Shown here: positions 7,943 to 16,914 of the stretch, piece by piece
Numbering within the stretch: the first letter of the stretch is position 1
Layout of the letters: every line of letters starts with the position of its first letter
DNA from: Lachnospiraceae bacterium
GTDB taxonomy: Bacteria; Bacillota; Clostridia; Lachnospirales; Lachnospiraceae
NCBI GenBank assembly: GCA_017518185.1
Contig: JAFWWB010000089.1
Span: 1-59,455 of the forward strand
Direction: 5' to 3'
DNA length: 59,455 bases
Program-made: the position numbers and the translations under genes
The notes under the pieces: model-generated
Told to the model about the DNA's origin: nothing
The model's database searches: none
Seen by the model: the letters and a program-made list of their open reading frames with translations, nothing else

Positions 7943-9016
7943 TTAAACGTCATCCGGTCCCGGCATAACGAGTATCGCAGTGGGGAGATGACGCATGCCC
8001 AGGAGATTTGAGCCGCGGGTTATCTGCTCACCTTTAAAGAACATGACTGCGGAGGTGCCGCCGTCCAGCATGGAGGCGTTCACCGCACCGTAGCGGACCA
8101 TGATATCACGGAGGTCGTCGGCGGTAGCTCCAAGGCTGCCCGCATGACGGCCTTCTATCACGAGAAGGAGCATGGTGCCGTCTTCCTTCTGGCCGATGGC
8201 TGTACGGGGATTGACGCCGCTGGGCTGGCTGGGAGATGCCACGCCGTCCTTTACCAGCACAAAGCCCTCTTCAAAAGCAACGGCGGAGACCACTCCGGCG
8301 TTAAGTGCCTGGGAGGGCGTCCAGTTGCCCAGGACCAGTCTGTGATCTGCCGTAAAGCCGATCACATTTTTATATACACGCTCGTCTCCGTAGCGTACCA
8401 CTCCGTTTTCCAGTACCATGCCTTCGGGGCAGCCACCCTTTCCGTGGCCGTCTGGATCATAAAAGCCGCCTGCGTTGGTGCCTCCCAGGGCACCGTAATC
8501 CTCGATGAAATCGGGCAGCAGCTTTCCGGCTGCAGTGGTGCTGTAGTTGGGAAGGGTCCCGACTATCACCTGCGAGGGATCGGGAACTATCATCATCATG
8601 CCCTTATATACGCCTTCCTTAACTTCCTCAACATAAACTCTTTTACTTGCGGGAGCTTCGGCTTCGGCAGGCTGTTCTTCGGCAGCGGCTTCCGCCCCGG
8701 CTGACGTCTCTGCCTCTGCCGTCTTCTCAGCTTCGGGCCTGAGGTCGGGATATGAACCCGCCACATAGACGGGAGCGGGAGTGTTCACCGCATTCTTACC
8801 CAGTATGGTGTCGACGGTGTCTGCCGGCAGGAACCAGTAGGGAAGAAATTTCAGTGCGCTGGTCTCCTGACAGGAACGGGTAAAGATGTCCCTTGCATCT
8901 TCCGAGGGGCCGTGGAAGAGCACAGTTATCACCAGCAGGAGAAAACAAAAAAGGAATACCAGCGTGAGAGCCAGATAAGTAAAGCCTATTCCGAGTATAC
9001 GTAAAAACTTTTTCAT
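7943..9016 (-). CDS. Membrane-anchored phosphodiester glycosidase (NAGPA/DUF2233-like)
   Basis: 357 residues. One N-terminal membrane segment (LTLVFLFCFLLLVITVLF) is followed by an Ala/Glu-rich low-complexity stalk and then the NAGPA domain, with motifs GGTNAGGFYD, NPRTAIGQ, VIEGRH and the hallmark NASMLDGGTSAVM. Family members are extracellular and cleave sugar phosphodiesters; in Gram-positive bacteria they are thought to act on wall-linked glycopolymers or exopolysaccharide. The ATG follows the stop of the upstream AmmeMemoRadiSam gene by one base, so the two form an operon. The substrate is inferred only from the family. Confidence 0.88.
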   Translation of the reverse strand: MKKFLRILGIGFTYLALTLVFLFCFLLLVITVLFHGPSEDARDIFTRSCQETSALKFLPYWFLPADTVDTILGKNAVNTPAPVYVAGSYPDLRPEAEKTAEAETSAGAEAAAEEQPAEAEAPASKRVYVEEVKEGVYKGMMMIVPDPSQVIVGTLPNYSTTAAGKLLPDFIEDYGALGGTNAGGFYDPDGHGKGGCPEGMVLENGVVRYGDERVYKNVIGFTADHRLVLGNWTPSQALNAGVVSAVAFEEGFVLVKDGVASPSQPSGVNPRTAIGQKEDGTMLLLVIEGRHAGSLGATADDLRDIMVRYGAVNASMLDGGTSAVMFFKGEQITRGSNLLGMRHLPTAILVMPGPDDV

Positions 9017-9017
9017 A

Positions 9018-10415
9018 TCATCTGTGCCTTATGACTTCAAATCTCTGAAGACTGTAGTCTTCGTTTTCACTTATACCGCCCTTCCTGAGGGCTATGGAAA
9101 CCTGGGTGTCCACATCGTCTACTCCCTCCAGGTCAGGCAGCAGCAGGCCGCGTCTGAAACCGCTGGTGACTATGACGCCGTAGCGTTTCACGTCAAGCTC
9201 GTCCTTCGAGCTTATATCCTCGGCTTCCCCGAGGACATCCACGTTTATCTCCAGCCAGTCAAGCTCGTCGGTGGTTATGGCATCGAAACGGGGATCCCTT
9301 GTGGAGGCGCTTATGGCGTTACCCACTATCTCCTCTGCAAGATTATCCGCAGTGGGGGCGATGGTACCGATGCAGCCCCTGAGTTTTCCGTTCTTATGGA
9401 TGGAGACAAAAGCCCCGGCCCTGTCGGTAAAGATCTCCTGAGGGAGACTTTCCCTCAGGGTGGGAGGGATATCCTCCGGAACGCGGAGTATACGTCCGGA
9501 TCTTATGAAGCTTTCAAGAGATGCTCTTGCAAGACGGACATAAGGATCCGCCGCTGCGGCTTTTTCCCTGTTCTTTTCAAGAAGAGAGTCCAGGAAATGC
9601 CTGCTGTCATCTTTGCCCTCAGGATAGAAACAGCAGATGCCGTAGCCTACGCCTGTCACGTCCTGGTGGCTGTACGCTTTTGCTTTCACGGCGGTGCCGT
9701 CAAAGGCTCCTGCCATGATAACGAAGGAACGGTGGCCGCACTCCGCTGCTTTGTCGCAGAATTCCTCGCTGAAGTCAAAGAATTCGCCGAAGGCACCGCG
9801 CCCCGCGCTGTCCATGATGCGTCTGTCATATTCCGGCCCTTCAGGCGCGAAGCCGTAGGGGCCGTAGTCCTGAAGCTTGTGGGAAAGGTCACCGCTGGCA
9901 ACGAAGACCGTCCTGCGGTCCAGGGCCTCAACCGCCTGTTTTATACACATGCCCAGCCTGTAATGCTCGGCAAAGGACAGGCCGGAAAGACCTATGCGTA
10001 CTATCTTTCCGCCGCCGTAATGCTTTCTTATGAAATAGAGGGGCACCATGGTGCCGTGATCCAGGAGAGGGCTGCGCTCGCCCTCGGATCCCGCGGGGAT
10101 GTTCCTGTCGAAGGCAATGTCGATGATACGGTTCACCAGCTCGTGATCGTATTCTTCGTGAAAGCTCACTTCGGGAGCCCTGAAGTTTCCGAGATCACCT
10201 TCGGCGCCCACACCGGGGGATATATGGAAATAATCGGCATACATGACGGAATGGGGGCTGGTGATGATGATGGTCTCCGGCTCAAGGGCGGCGATCTCCG
10301 CAGCAGCTTTTTCGTATGCCGCCGTAGTCTCCGCTATCTGTGCTTCTCCGCCGCAGCCCACTTCGGGCACTATCATGGGCGGATGGGGTACCATGAATCC
10401 GGCCAATATTCCCAT
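9018..10415 (-). CDS. Fused AmmeMemoRadiSam system protein B-A (Memo plus AMMECR1)
   Basis: 465 residues. The first about 270 residues are a Memo-like domain (class III extradiol dioxygenase fold) with the metal-site histidines in MVPHPPMIV, SPHSVMY and SGDLSHK. The C-terminal about 180 residues are an AMMECR1 domain with the hallmark LRGCIGTIAP and STRDPRF. In many bacteria and archaea these two proteins act with a radical-SAM partner (AmrS) in a system whose chemistry is not established; the partner is not in this window. The start at 10415 (MGILAGF) is preceded by GAGGATAAGAAC; longer starts back to 10583 would run into the promoter at 10497-10525 and are rejected. Confidence 0.92.
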   Translation of the reverse strand: MGILAGFMVPHPPMIVPEVGCGGEAQIAETTAAYEKAAAEIAALEPETIIITSPHSVMYADYFHISPGVGAEGDLGNFRAPEVSFHEEYDHELVNRIIDIAFDRNIPAGSEGERSPLLDHGTMVPLYFIRKHYGGGKIVRIGLSGLSFAEHYRLGMCIKQAVEALDRRTVFVASGDLSHKLQDYGPYGFAPEGPEYDRRIMDSAGRGAFGEFFDFSEEFCDKAAECGHRSFVIMAGAFDGTAVKAKAYSHQDVTGVGYGICCFYPEGKDDSRHFLDSLLEKNREKAAAADPYVRLARASLESFIRSGRILRVPEDIPPTLRESLPQEIFTDRAGAFVSIHKNGKLRGCIGTIAPTADNLAEEIVGNAISASTRDPRFDAITTDELDWLEINVDVLGEAEDISSKDELDVKRYGVIVTSGFRRGLLLPDLEGVDDVDTQVSIALRKGGISENEDYSLQRFEVIRHR

Positions 10416-10496
10416 GTTCTTATCCTCCATCATTCGGCATGAGGCGGCTCCGGAGGAGCCGGAGCCCTGATGCCGTTGTTCTGCTAGATTTACATA

Positions 10497-10525
10497 ATTA
10501 TACTGTATAGTTCTGTGTTTATCAA
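10497..10525 (-). promoter_or_regulatory. Sigma-A promoter for the AmmeMemoRadiSam/NAGPA operon
   Basis: Read on the minus strand: TTGATA (10525-10520), a 17-base spacer and a perfect TATAAT (10502-10497). It lies about 80 bases before the ATG at 10415. An 8-bp stem, GGCTCCGG with CCGGAGCC (10446-10466), falls inside the leader. Confidence 0.75.
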
Positions 10526-10546
10526 GGCATGCCGTTCCCGGCACCC

Positions 10547-10575
10547 TTGTATTTCTGAAAGGGGTTTGGTAAAAT
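10547..10575 (+). promoter_or_regulatory. Candidate promoter for the 10608 gene
   Basis: TTGTAT (10547-10552), 17 bases, then TAAAAT (10570-10575) preceded by TTGG. It diverges from the minus-strand promoter 20 bases away. Confidence 0.5.
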
Positions 10576-10607
10576 GATGCCATTATAGAGGAGTTTTTTC
10601 AGACACA

Positions 10608-11552
10608 ATGAGGAGACGTGAAGAGGACTATTACGAAGAAGAAGGAAGGGGATCCCTGCTGATCCGCTTCTATATCATATATGCATTGGTTCTGGCCCTT
10701 GTAATGGTGGTGGTGCTGGCAGTGCTCTGGATGAAGCTTGCGGATTACCAGAAGGGCGTGGATGAGAGCAAAAGGGCGGTAAGGGATCTGCCGGACGGTT
10801 CGAACAGCATAGCGGGAACCGGCCTCGGGATAATGCCGGAGGACGCGGCTGCCGCTACGACCGTAAGCACAGCGGAAGAAGAGGCTCCGGCAGCAGTCGG
10901 GAACTTTTCCGCGGAGGAGGAGCTGCCTGCGGGCATGAGGCTTGTCTGTAACGGAGAGACCCTGTCGCCGCAGGGGGAAGGAGTATCCCATTTTCCCTAC
11001 GCTTCTATGGAAAACAAACTGGAGAACCCTGTGCTCTGGTACGATTTCAGCGCGGAAGGACTGGCGTCTGAGCCGGCCCTTGAATACGAGTCGGATACGG
11101 CATATGTTTATTCCGAAGAGGACGGCTGCTATGTCCTTATGGCGGAGGATGCCCCTGCCGAACTGAAAGACAGGGCGGAGGAGTTCCTGAAAGCATATCT
11201 TTCCTATATGATGACCGGAGGCCAGGGCAGAGGGGAGGAAGGCAATCCCGTAAGAGCCAGGCTCAACAGGGCCTGCGGACTTACGCCTTCCGACAGCATC
11301 GCAAATGCGAACCTGCAGAAGACCTATGACGGCATATGCTATGCCCTGGTCTACACCGACCAGGATCCGGGTCTTATGGAGACAAAAGGACCCATACGCT
11401 GGGCGGACAACTGCGTCAGCGTGGATATAAGCTATCATGCCTGGGGAACCCTGAACGGGCAGAGAACGGATTATTCGGGGGAGGACCAGCTCTTCCGCGT
11501 GTTCTTCCTGAAGAGGAACGGAAGCTGGGACATATGGGCGTTCAATGCTTAA
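10608..11552 (+). CDS. Single-pass membrane protein of unknown function
   Basis: 314 residues. A short, strongly charged cytoplasmic start (MRRREEDYYEEEGRG) leads to one membrane segment (residues 20-45, YALVLALVMVVVLAVLW) and a large outside part. That part has an Ala/Glu-rich stalk, then a folded region ending SWDIWAFNA, with an aromatic-rich strand pattern reminiscent of small beta-rich lipid- or wall-binding domains. No named family recognised. The ribosome site is distant (GAGGAG about 17 bases before the ATG). The next gene starts 15 bases downstream, so it is probably cotranscribed with the kinase-like gene. Confidence 0.75.
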   Translation: MRRREEDYYEEEGRGSLLIRFYIIYALVLALVMVVVLAVLWMKLADYQKGVDESKRAVRDLPDGSNSIAGTGLGIMPEDAAAATTVSTAEEEAPAAVGNFSAEEELPAGMRLVCNGETLSPQGEGVSHFPYASMENKLENPVLWYDFSAEGLASEPALEYESDTAYVYSEEDGCYVLMAEDAPAELKDRAEEFLKAYLSYMMTGGQGRGEEGNPVRARLNRACGLTPSDSIANANLQKTYDGICYALVYTDQDPGLMETKGPIRWADNCVSVDISYHAWGTLNGQRTDYSGEDQLFRVFFLKRNGSWDIWAFNA

Positions 11553-11567
11553 ATAGGAGGTATTCAT

Positions 11568-12203
11568 ATGGAAAAACTGAGTGACAAGCGGTTCATCCTG
11601 GCGCTGACCAGGACCTGCGGCAGCGGAGCCACCATCATAGGACAGATGCTTGCAAAGGAGTACGGCCTGGATTTCTATGATAAGAAGATACTCCGTATGG
11701 CCAGCGACGATTCCGGCATAAGTGAGGAGCTTTTCGCCAGGGCGGACGAGACAACGAAGAAGAGCCTGCTCTACAGCGTTACCCGGAAGATATACAACGG
11801 CGAGATCATCCCGCCCGAGAGCCCGGATTATACCAAGAACGACAACCTCTTTGCCTTCCAGGCCAAGGTGCTGAAGGAGCTGGCGGAGCGGGAGAGCTTT
11901 GTCTGCATAGGAAGGGCTGCGGACTACGTGCTGAAGGACTATCCCAATCTGGTGAGCATCTTCGTGTACGCTCCCATGGAGAAGTGCATCCAGACGGAGA
12001 TGAAGCGTCTGAACATGAGCAGGAAGGAAGCCGAGAAGCATATCACTGATATGGACAAGTACCGCAGGGCTTATTATAAATACCACACTGGCCGCGAATG
12101 GGAGAGTCCCTACAATTACGACCTCTGCCTCAATACCGGGGAACTCAGCTACGAGCAGTGCGTTGAAGTAGTGACCGAGTACCTCCGCATAAAGCTGGGC
12201 TGA
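11568..12203 (+). CDS. Cytidylate kinase-like family protein
   Basis: 211 residues, start after AGGAGGTATTCAT. It matches the cytidylate-kinase-like family common in Clostridia: RTCGSGATIIGQMLAKEYG as a degenerate P-loop (GSGATI instead of GxGKS), YDKKILRMAS, CIGRAADYVL and the lid-like KRLNMSRKEAEKHI. Members lack a proven reaction. The absence of the usual P-loop lysine is seen across this family, so nucleotide phosphorylation should not be assumed. It is followed by the promoter of the amino acid transporter operon. Confidence 0.82.
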   Translation: MEKLSDKRFILALTRTCGSGATIIGQMLAKEYGLDFYDKKILRMASDDSGISEELFARADETTKKSLLYSVTRKIYNGEIIPPESPDYTKNDNLFAFQAKVLKELAERESFVCIGRAADYVLKDYPNLVSIFVYAPMEKCIQTEMKRLNMSRKEAEKHITDMDKYRRAYYKYHTGREWESPYNYDLCLNTGELSYEQCVEVVTEYLRIKLG

Positions 12204-12266
12204 AAAATACACAAAAAACCGGCGCATCCCACCTCCTTTTTGTGCAATATAACGTGAGGGCTCCGC

Positions 12267-12296
12267 TTGAAATTGACGGGGGGAGCGTGTTAGAAT
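12267..12296 (+). promoter_or_regulatory. Candidate promoter of the liv operon
   Basis: TTGAAA (12267-12272), an 18-base spacer and TAGAAT (12291-12296) preceded by TGT, 43 bases before the livK start. No attenuator or riboswitch was recognised in the leader. Confidence 0.5.
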
Positions 12297-12338
12297 ATTG
12301 TGATTTGTACAGGACAGATCAAAAAGGAGGATAAAATT

Positions 12339-13505
12339 ATGAAAAAGAAGGTTGTAGCTCTTATGATGAGCCTTGTCATGGGCATGAGCATGCTTGCTGC
12401 CTGTGGCGAAGGAGGCGGAGCAGCAGGCGGAGATACCTTTAAGATCGGCGGTATCGGACCTACCACCGGCCCTGCTGCCATCTACGGATCCGATGTGCGT
12501 GATGCCATCTCCATAGCGGTTGACGAGATCAATGCTGCAGGCGGTATCAACGGACACCAGATCGAGTACAAGTTTGAGGACGACGAGCACAATGCAGAGA
12601 AGTCGGTGAACGCGTACAACAGCCTTAAGGACTGGGGTATGCAGATGCTGATAGGTACCGTTACCTCCGGCCCCTGCATCGCGGTCAGCGAGAAGACCAG
12701 GGAGGACAACATGTTCATGCTCACGCCTTCAGGCACCGCAGTACAGTGCGTGCAGTATGACAACGCATTCAGAGTGTGTTTCTCCGACCCTAACCAGGGT
12801 GCGGCTTCCGCTCAGTACATTGCAGATTCCTCACTTAAGGATTCTGCCATCGGTATCATCTACGACAGCTCCATCGAGTATTCTACCGGTATCCACGACA
12901 GCTTCGTGGCCAAGGCAGGCGAGCTTGGACTTAACATCGTAGCAGATACTTCTTTCACCGGGGATTCCAACACCGATTTCACCGCGCAGCTGGCAACCCT
13001 TGCAGACAACGGTGCTAACCTTGTGTTCCTTCCCATCTACTACACCGAGGCATCCCTTATACTTCAGCAGGAGAAGACCATAGGCTTTGATCCGGTATTC
13101 TTCGGCTGCGACGGTATGGACGGTATCCTTGAGGTTGAGAACTTCGATAAGAGCCTGGCTGAGGGCCTTATGCTGCTCACTCCTTTCTCCGCTACCGCCA
13201 CCGATGACCTTACGGTGAACTTTGTCAACAAGTTCCGTGAGAAGACCGGACATGTTCCCAACCAGTTCGGTGCGGATGCATATGACGCTGTTTACACCAT
13301 CAAGAAGGTTGCAGAGGAGCAGGGCATCACTCCCGATATGAGCATCTCCGATATCTGCGACAAGATGAAGACCGGTATGACCACCGTTACCATGGATAAC
13401 GTGCTTACCAGCCCCACCACCATCACCTGGACCGCAGCGGGCGAGCCTAACAAGGATCCCCGTGCAGTTGTCATCCAGAACGGTGAGTATGTTCTTGCGG
13501 AGTAA
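12339..13505 (+). CDS. livK: Branched-chain amino acid ABC transporter, substrate-binding lipoprotein
   Basis: 388 residues, starting at the ATG 8 bases after AAGGAGG. A lipoprotein signal ends at MSMLAAC (Cys22), followed by a Gly/Ala-rich linker and a type I periplasmic-binding fold: FKIGGIGPTTGPAAIYG, the hinge segment AVDEINAAGGINGHQIEY, and QFGADAYDAVY near the C-terminus. It would be tethered outside the membrane and deliver amino acids (Leu/Ile/Val or related) to LivHM. It is the first gene of the operon and separated by two bases from livH. The exact ligand is not decided by sequence. Confidence 0.94.
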   Translation: MKKKVVALMMSLVMGMSMLAACGEGGGAAGGDTFKIGGIGPTTGPAAIYGSDVRDAISIAVDEINAAGGINGHQIEYKFEDDEHNAEKSVNAYNSLKDWGMQMLIGTVTSGPCIAVSEKTREDNMFMLTPSGTAVQCVQYDNAFRVCFSDPNQGAASAQYIADSSLKDSAIGIIYDSSIEYSTGIHDSFVAKAGELGLNIVADTSFTGDSNTDFTAQLATLADNGANLVFLPIYYTEASLILQQEKTIGFDPVFFGCDGMDGILEVENFDKSLAEGLMLLTPFSATATDDLTVNFVNKFREKTGHVPNQFGADAYDAVYTIKKVAEEQGITPDMSISDICDKMKTGMTTVTMDNVLTSPTTITWTAAGEPNKDPRAVVIQNGEYVLAE

Positions 13506-13507
13506 AA

Positions 13508-14395
13508 ATGCTTAACTTTCTCAACACAATCATAAACGGTATAAGCCTGGGGAGCATATATGCGATAATAGCCCTGGGCTATACCATGGTATACGGCATC
13601 GCGAAGATGCTGAACTTCGCCCATGGTGATGTGATCATGGTGGGCGGGTATCTTGTTTACACAGGTATGATCAGCTGGGGGTTCAACCCCCTGCTGGCCA
13701 TACTTTTTGCCTGTATCGGCTGTACGATGCTGGGCATACTTACGGAGCGCGTGGCCTACAAGCCCTTAAGAGGCGCTTCTTCAAATCTCGCAGTGCTCAT
13801 AACCGCCATCGGCGTGAGCTATTTCCTACAGAACATTTCGCTGCTCATCTTCACAGCCAACCCCAAGTCCTTTACCAGCGTCATCACCTGGGAGGGCATA
13901 AGCCTGGCGGACGGCCAGCTGAAGATACAGGGCATCACGATAGTCACCATAGTGGCCGGTATAGTGGTGCTGCTGGCATTGCAGCTTTTCATAAAGAGAA
14001 CGAAGGCCGGACAGGCCATGCTGGCGGTATCCGAGGATAAGGGAGCCGCCACTCTTATGGGTATAGACGTGAATAAGACCATATCCCTTACCTTTGCCAT
14101 TGGTTCGGGACTGGCAGCCATAGCGGGAGCCCTGCTCTGCTCGGCTTATCCTGTGCTGACTCCCTACACGGGAGCAATGCCCGGTATCAAGGCCTTTGTG
14201 GCAGCAGTGCTGGGCGGCATAGGTTCCATACCGGGAGCCATGCTGGGAGGCCTTCTGCTGGGGGTGGCCGAGACGCTGAGCAAGAGGTACATATCCACGC
14301 AGCTGGCTGATGCCATAGTCTTTGCGATACTCATTGTGATGCTTCTGGTGAGACCTGCGGGTCTTCTCGGAAAGAAGCTTCAGGAGAAGGTGTAG
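13508..14395 (+). CDS. livH: Branched-chain amino acid ABC transporter permease LivH
   Basis: 295 residues, about eight membrane helices. Family landmarks are NGISLGSIYAIIALGYTMVYGI and LNFAHGDVIMVGGY near the start, and GSGLAAIAGALL and VAAVLGGIGSIPGAMLGGL, which contain the cytoplasmic loop touching the ATPase. It pairs with LivM as the membrane channel. It starts two bases after livK and ends one base before livM, consistent with translational coupling in livKHMGF. Confidence 0.94.
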   Translation: MLNFLNTIINGISLGSIYAIIALGYTMVYGIAKMLNFAHGDVIMVGGYLVYTGMISWGFNPLLAILFACIGCTMLGILTERVAYKPLRGASSNLAVLITAIGVSYFLQNISLLIFTANPKSFTSVITWEGISLADGQLKIQGITIVTIVAGIVVLLALQLFIKRTKAGQAMLAVSEDKGAATLMGIDVNKTISLTFAIGSGLAAIAGALLCSAYPVLTPYTGAMPGIKAFVAAVLGGIGSIPGAMLGGLLLGVAETLSKRYISTQLADAIVFAILIVMLLVRPAGLLGKKLQEKV

Positions 14396-14396
14396 T

Positions 14397-15438
14397 ATGA
14401 AGCTTAGGAAACAGACAAAAAAAGAATTCATCACCTATGCCATAGTCCTGCTGTTCTATGCGGTGGTAATGATACTGGACGTGACGGGGAACCTGAAGAG
14501 TCATACCAAAGGCCTTCTGGTGCCTGTCTGCTATTATGCAACGGCTGCGGTCTCACTTAACCTTGTGGTTGGCATACTCGGAGACCTCAGTCTCGGACAT
14601 GCCGGATTCATGTGCGTGGGGGCTTTTTCCTCCTCGCTTTTTTCGGTAGTCTTCAAAGAGAGCGCAATGCCCGTGGGTCTGCGCTTCCTTATCGCGCTGA
14701 TCATAGGGACGGCTGTGGCAGCCCTCTTCGGCTTTCTCATCGGTATCCCCGTGCTGAGGCTGAACGGCGACTACCTGGCGATAGTCACCCTGGCCTTCGG
14801 CGAGATCATAAAGAACATACTTGCGGCCATATATCTGGGATATGATGAGGCCGGCGTCCATCTTTCACTTAAGAGCTTTACCCTTCAGGGAGAAGGTAAG
14901 ATGCTGATCAACGGCGCCATGGGCATACAGGGCGTGCCTACGGATTCCAACTTTACCGTGGCCACGCTGATACTGATACTCACCCTTGTGGTGGTACAGC
15001 ACATCGTGGATTCCAGGACCGGCCGCGCCATCATGAGCATAAGGGACAACCGCATCGCGGCTGAGTCCATAGGCATAAACGTGACAAAATACAAGATGCT
15101 GGCGTTTACGGTATCGGCGGCCATAGCCGGTACGGTGGGCGTGCTCTTCTCGCATAACACCTCCACGCTTACGGCTGCCAGCAACTATTTCGGCTATAAC
15201 GTTTCCATAATGATACTGGTATATGTGGTGCTTGGCGGCATCGGAAGCATCAGGGGGTCGGTCATAGCAGCGGCTCTGCTCTATGCGCTGCCCGAGATGC
15301 TGAGAGGCCTCGGAAACCTGAGCAACTACCGTATGCTGATATATTCGGTGATCCTCATCGCAGTGATGCTCTGGAACTGGGCTCCCGCAGCCAGGACCTG
15401 GAGAGAGAAGGTTTTTGCCGGGAAGGGAGGTAAGGCTG

Positions 15439-15452
<14 letters not shown>
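14397..15452 (+). CDS. livM: Branched-chain amino acid ABC transporter permease LivM
   Basis: 351 residues, about nine or ten membrane helices. LivM landmarks include LNLVVGILGDLSLGHAGFM, LRLNGDYLAIVTLAFGEI, RDNRIAAESIGIN and VLGGIGSIRGSVIAA, the ATPase contact region. The C-terminus overlaps the start of livG by 14 bases, which favours coupled synthesis of the permease and its ATPase. Confidence 0.94.
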
Positions 15453-16197
<745 letters not shown>

Positions 16198-16203
16198 GCA
16201 GCG

Positions 16204-16911
16204 ATGATGCTTGAAGTAAAGGATCTTGAAGTCAATTACGGCATGATAAACGCCATCAGGGGCGTGAGCTTTCACGTGGAGCAGGGAGAGATAGTTGCCC
16301 TCATCGGCGCCAACGGCGCAGGCAAGACCACCATACTCCATACCGTCAGCGGTCTCATACCCGCGGCGGCGGGCAGCATAAGCTTTGAAGGCACGGACGT
16401 GAGGAAGACTCCCGGCAATAAGCTGGTGAGCCTCGGCATGGCCCATGTGCCCGAGGGCCGCAGGGTCTTCGCCCAGATGAGCGTGCTCCAGAACCTTAAG
16501 CTCGGCGCATACACCAGAAAGGACAAGGCAGAGGCTGACGAGACCCTGGAGATGATCTACACCCACTTCCCCAGGCTTAAGGAAAGAAGGAGCCAGCTGG
16601 CCGGTACCCTTTCCGGCGGCGAGCAGCAGATGCTGGCAATGGGCAGGGCTCTCATGAGCAAGCCCAAGCTCATTCTGATGGACGAGCCGTCCATGGGACT
16701 TTCACCACTTCTGGTGAAGGAGGTCTTCCACATAATCGAATTCTGCCACGAGCAGGGCATCACCATACTGCTGGTGGAGCAGAACGCAAGGATGGCTCTG
16801 GGAATAGCCGACCGGGCTTATGTGCTGGAAGTAGGAAGCATAAACATGGAAGGCAATGCAAAGGAACTGTTGGAAAGTGAAGAGATAAAAAAAGCATATT
16901 TAGGGGGATAA
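16204..16911 (+). CDS. livF: Branched-chain amino acid ABC transporter ATPase LivF
   Basis: 235 residues, ATG at 16204 (a second ATG follows directly). Walker A GANGAGKTT (about residue 36), signature LSGGEQQMLAMGRAL, Walker B LILMDEPSMGLSP, switch VEQNARMAL. It is the last gene of the liv set; carB begins only three bases after its stop, so the two must be transcribed together. Confidence 0.94.
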   Translation: MMLEVKDLEVNYGMINAIRGVSFHVEQGEIVALIGANGAGKTTILHTVSGLIPAAAGSISFEGTDVRKTPGNKLVSLGMAHVPEGRRVFAQMSVLQNLKLGAYTRKDKAEADETLEMIYTHFPRLKERRSQLAGTLSGGEQQMLAMGRALMSKPKLILMDEPSMGLSPLLVKEVFHIIEFCHEQGITILLVEQNARMALGIADRAYVLEVGSINMEGNAKELLESEEIKKAYLGG

Positions 16912-16914
16912 AAC

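Noticed and set aside
9024-10442. Plus-strand open frame opposite the AmmeMemoRadiSam gene
   Set aside because: The minus frame has complete Memo and AMMECR1 motifs; the plus frame has none.
12204-12250. Terminator after the cytidylate-kinase-like gene
   Set aside because: Only an A/T-rich CACAAAAA/TTTTTGTG pairing with a loop of more than 15 bases; too weak to call.
10599-12590. Minus-strand open frame of about 660 codons across the membrane protein and kinase-like genes
   Set aside because: It is antisense to two good genes with ribosome sites, has no recognisable domain and would run against the promoters here; GC-rich codon use produces such shadows.
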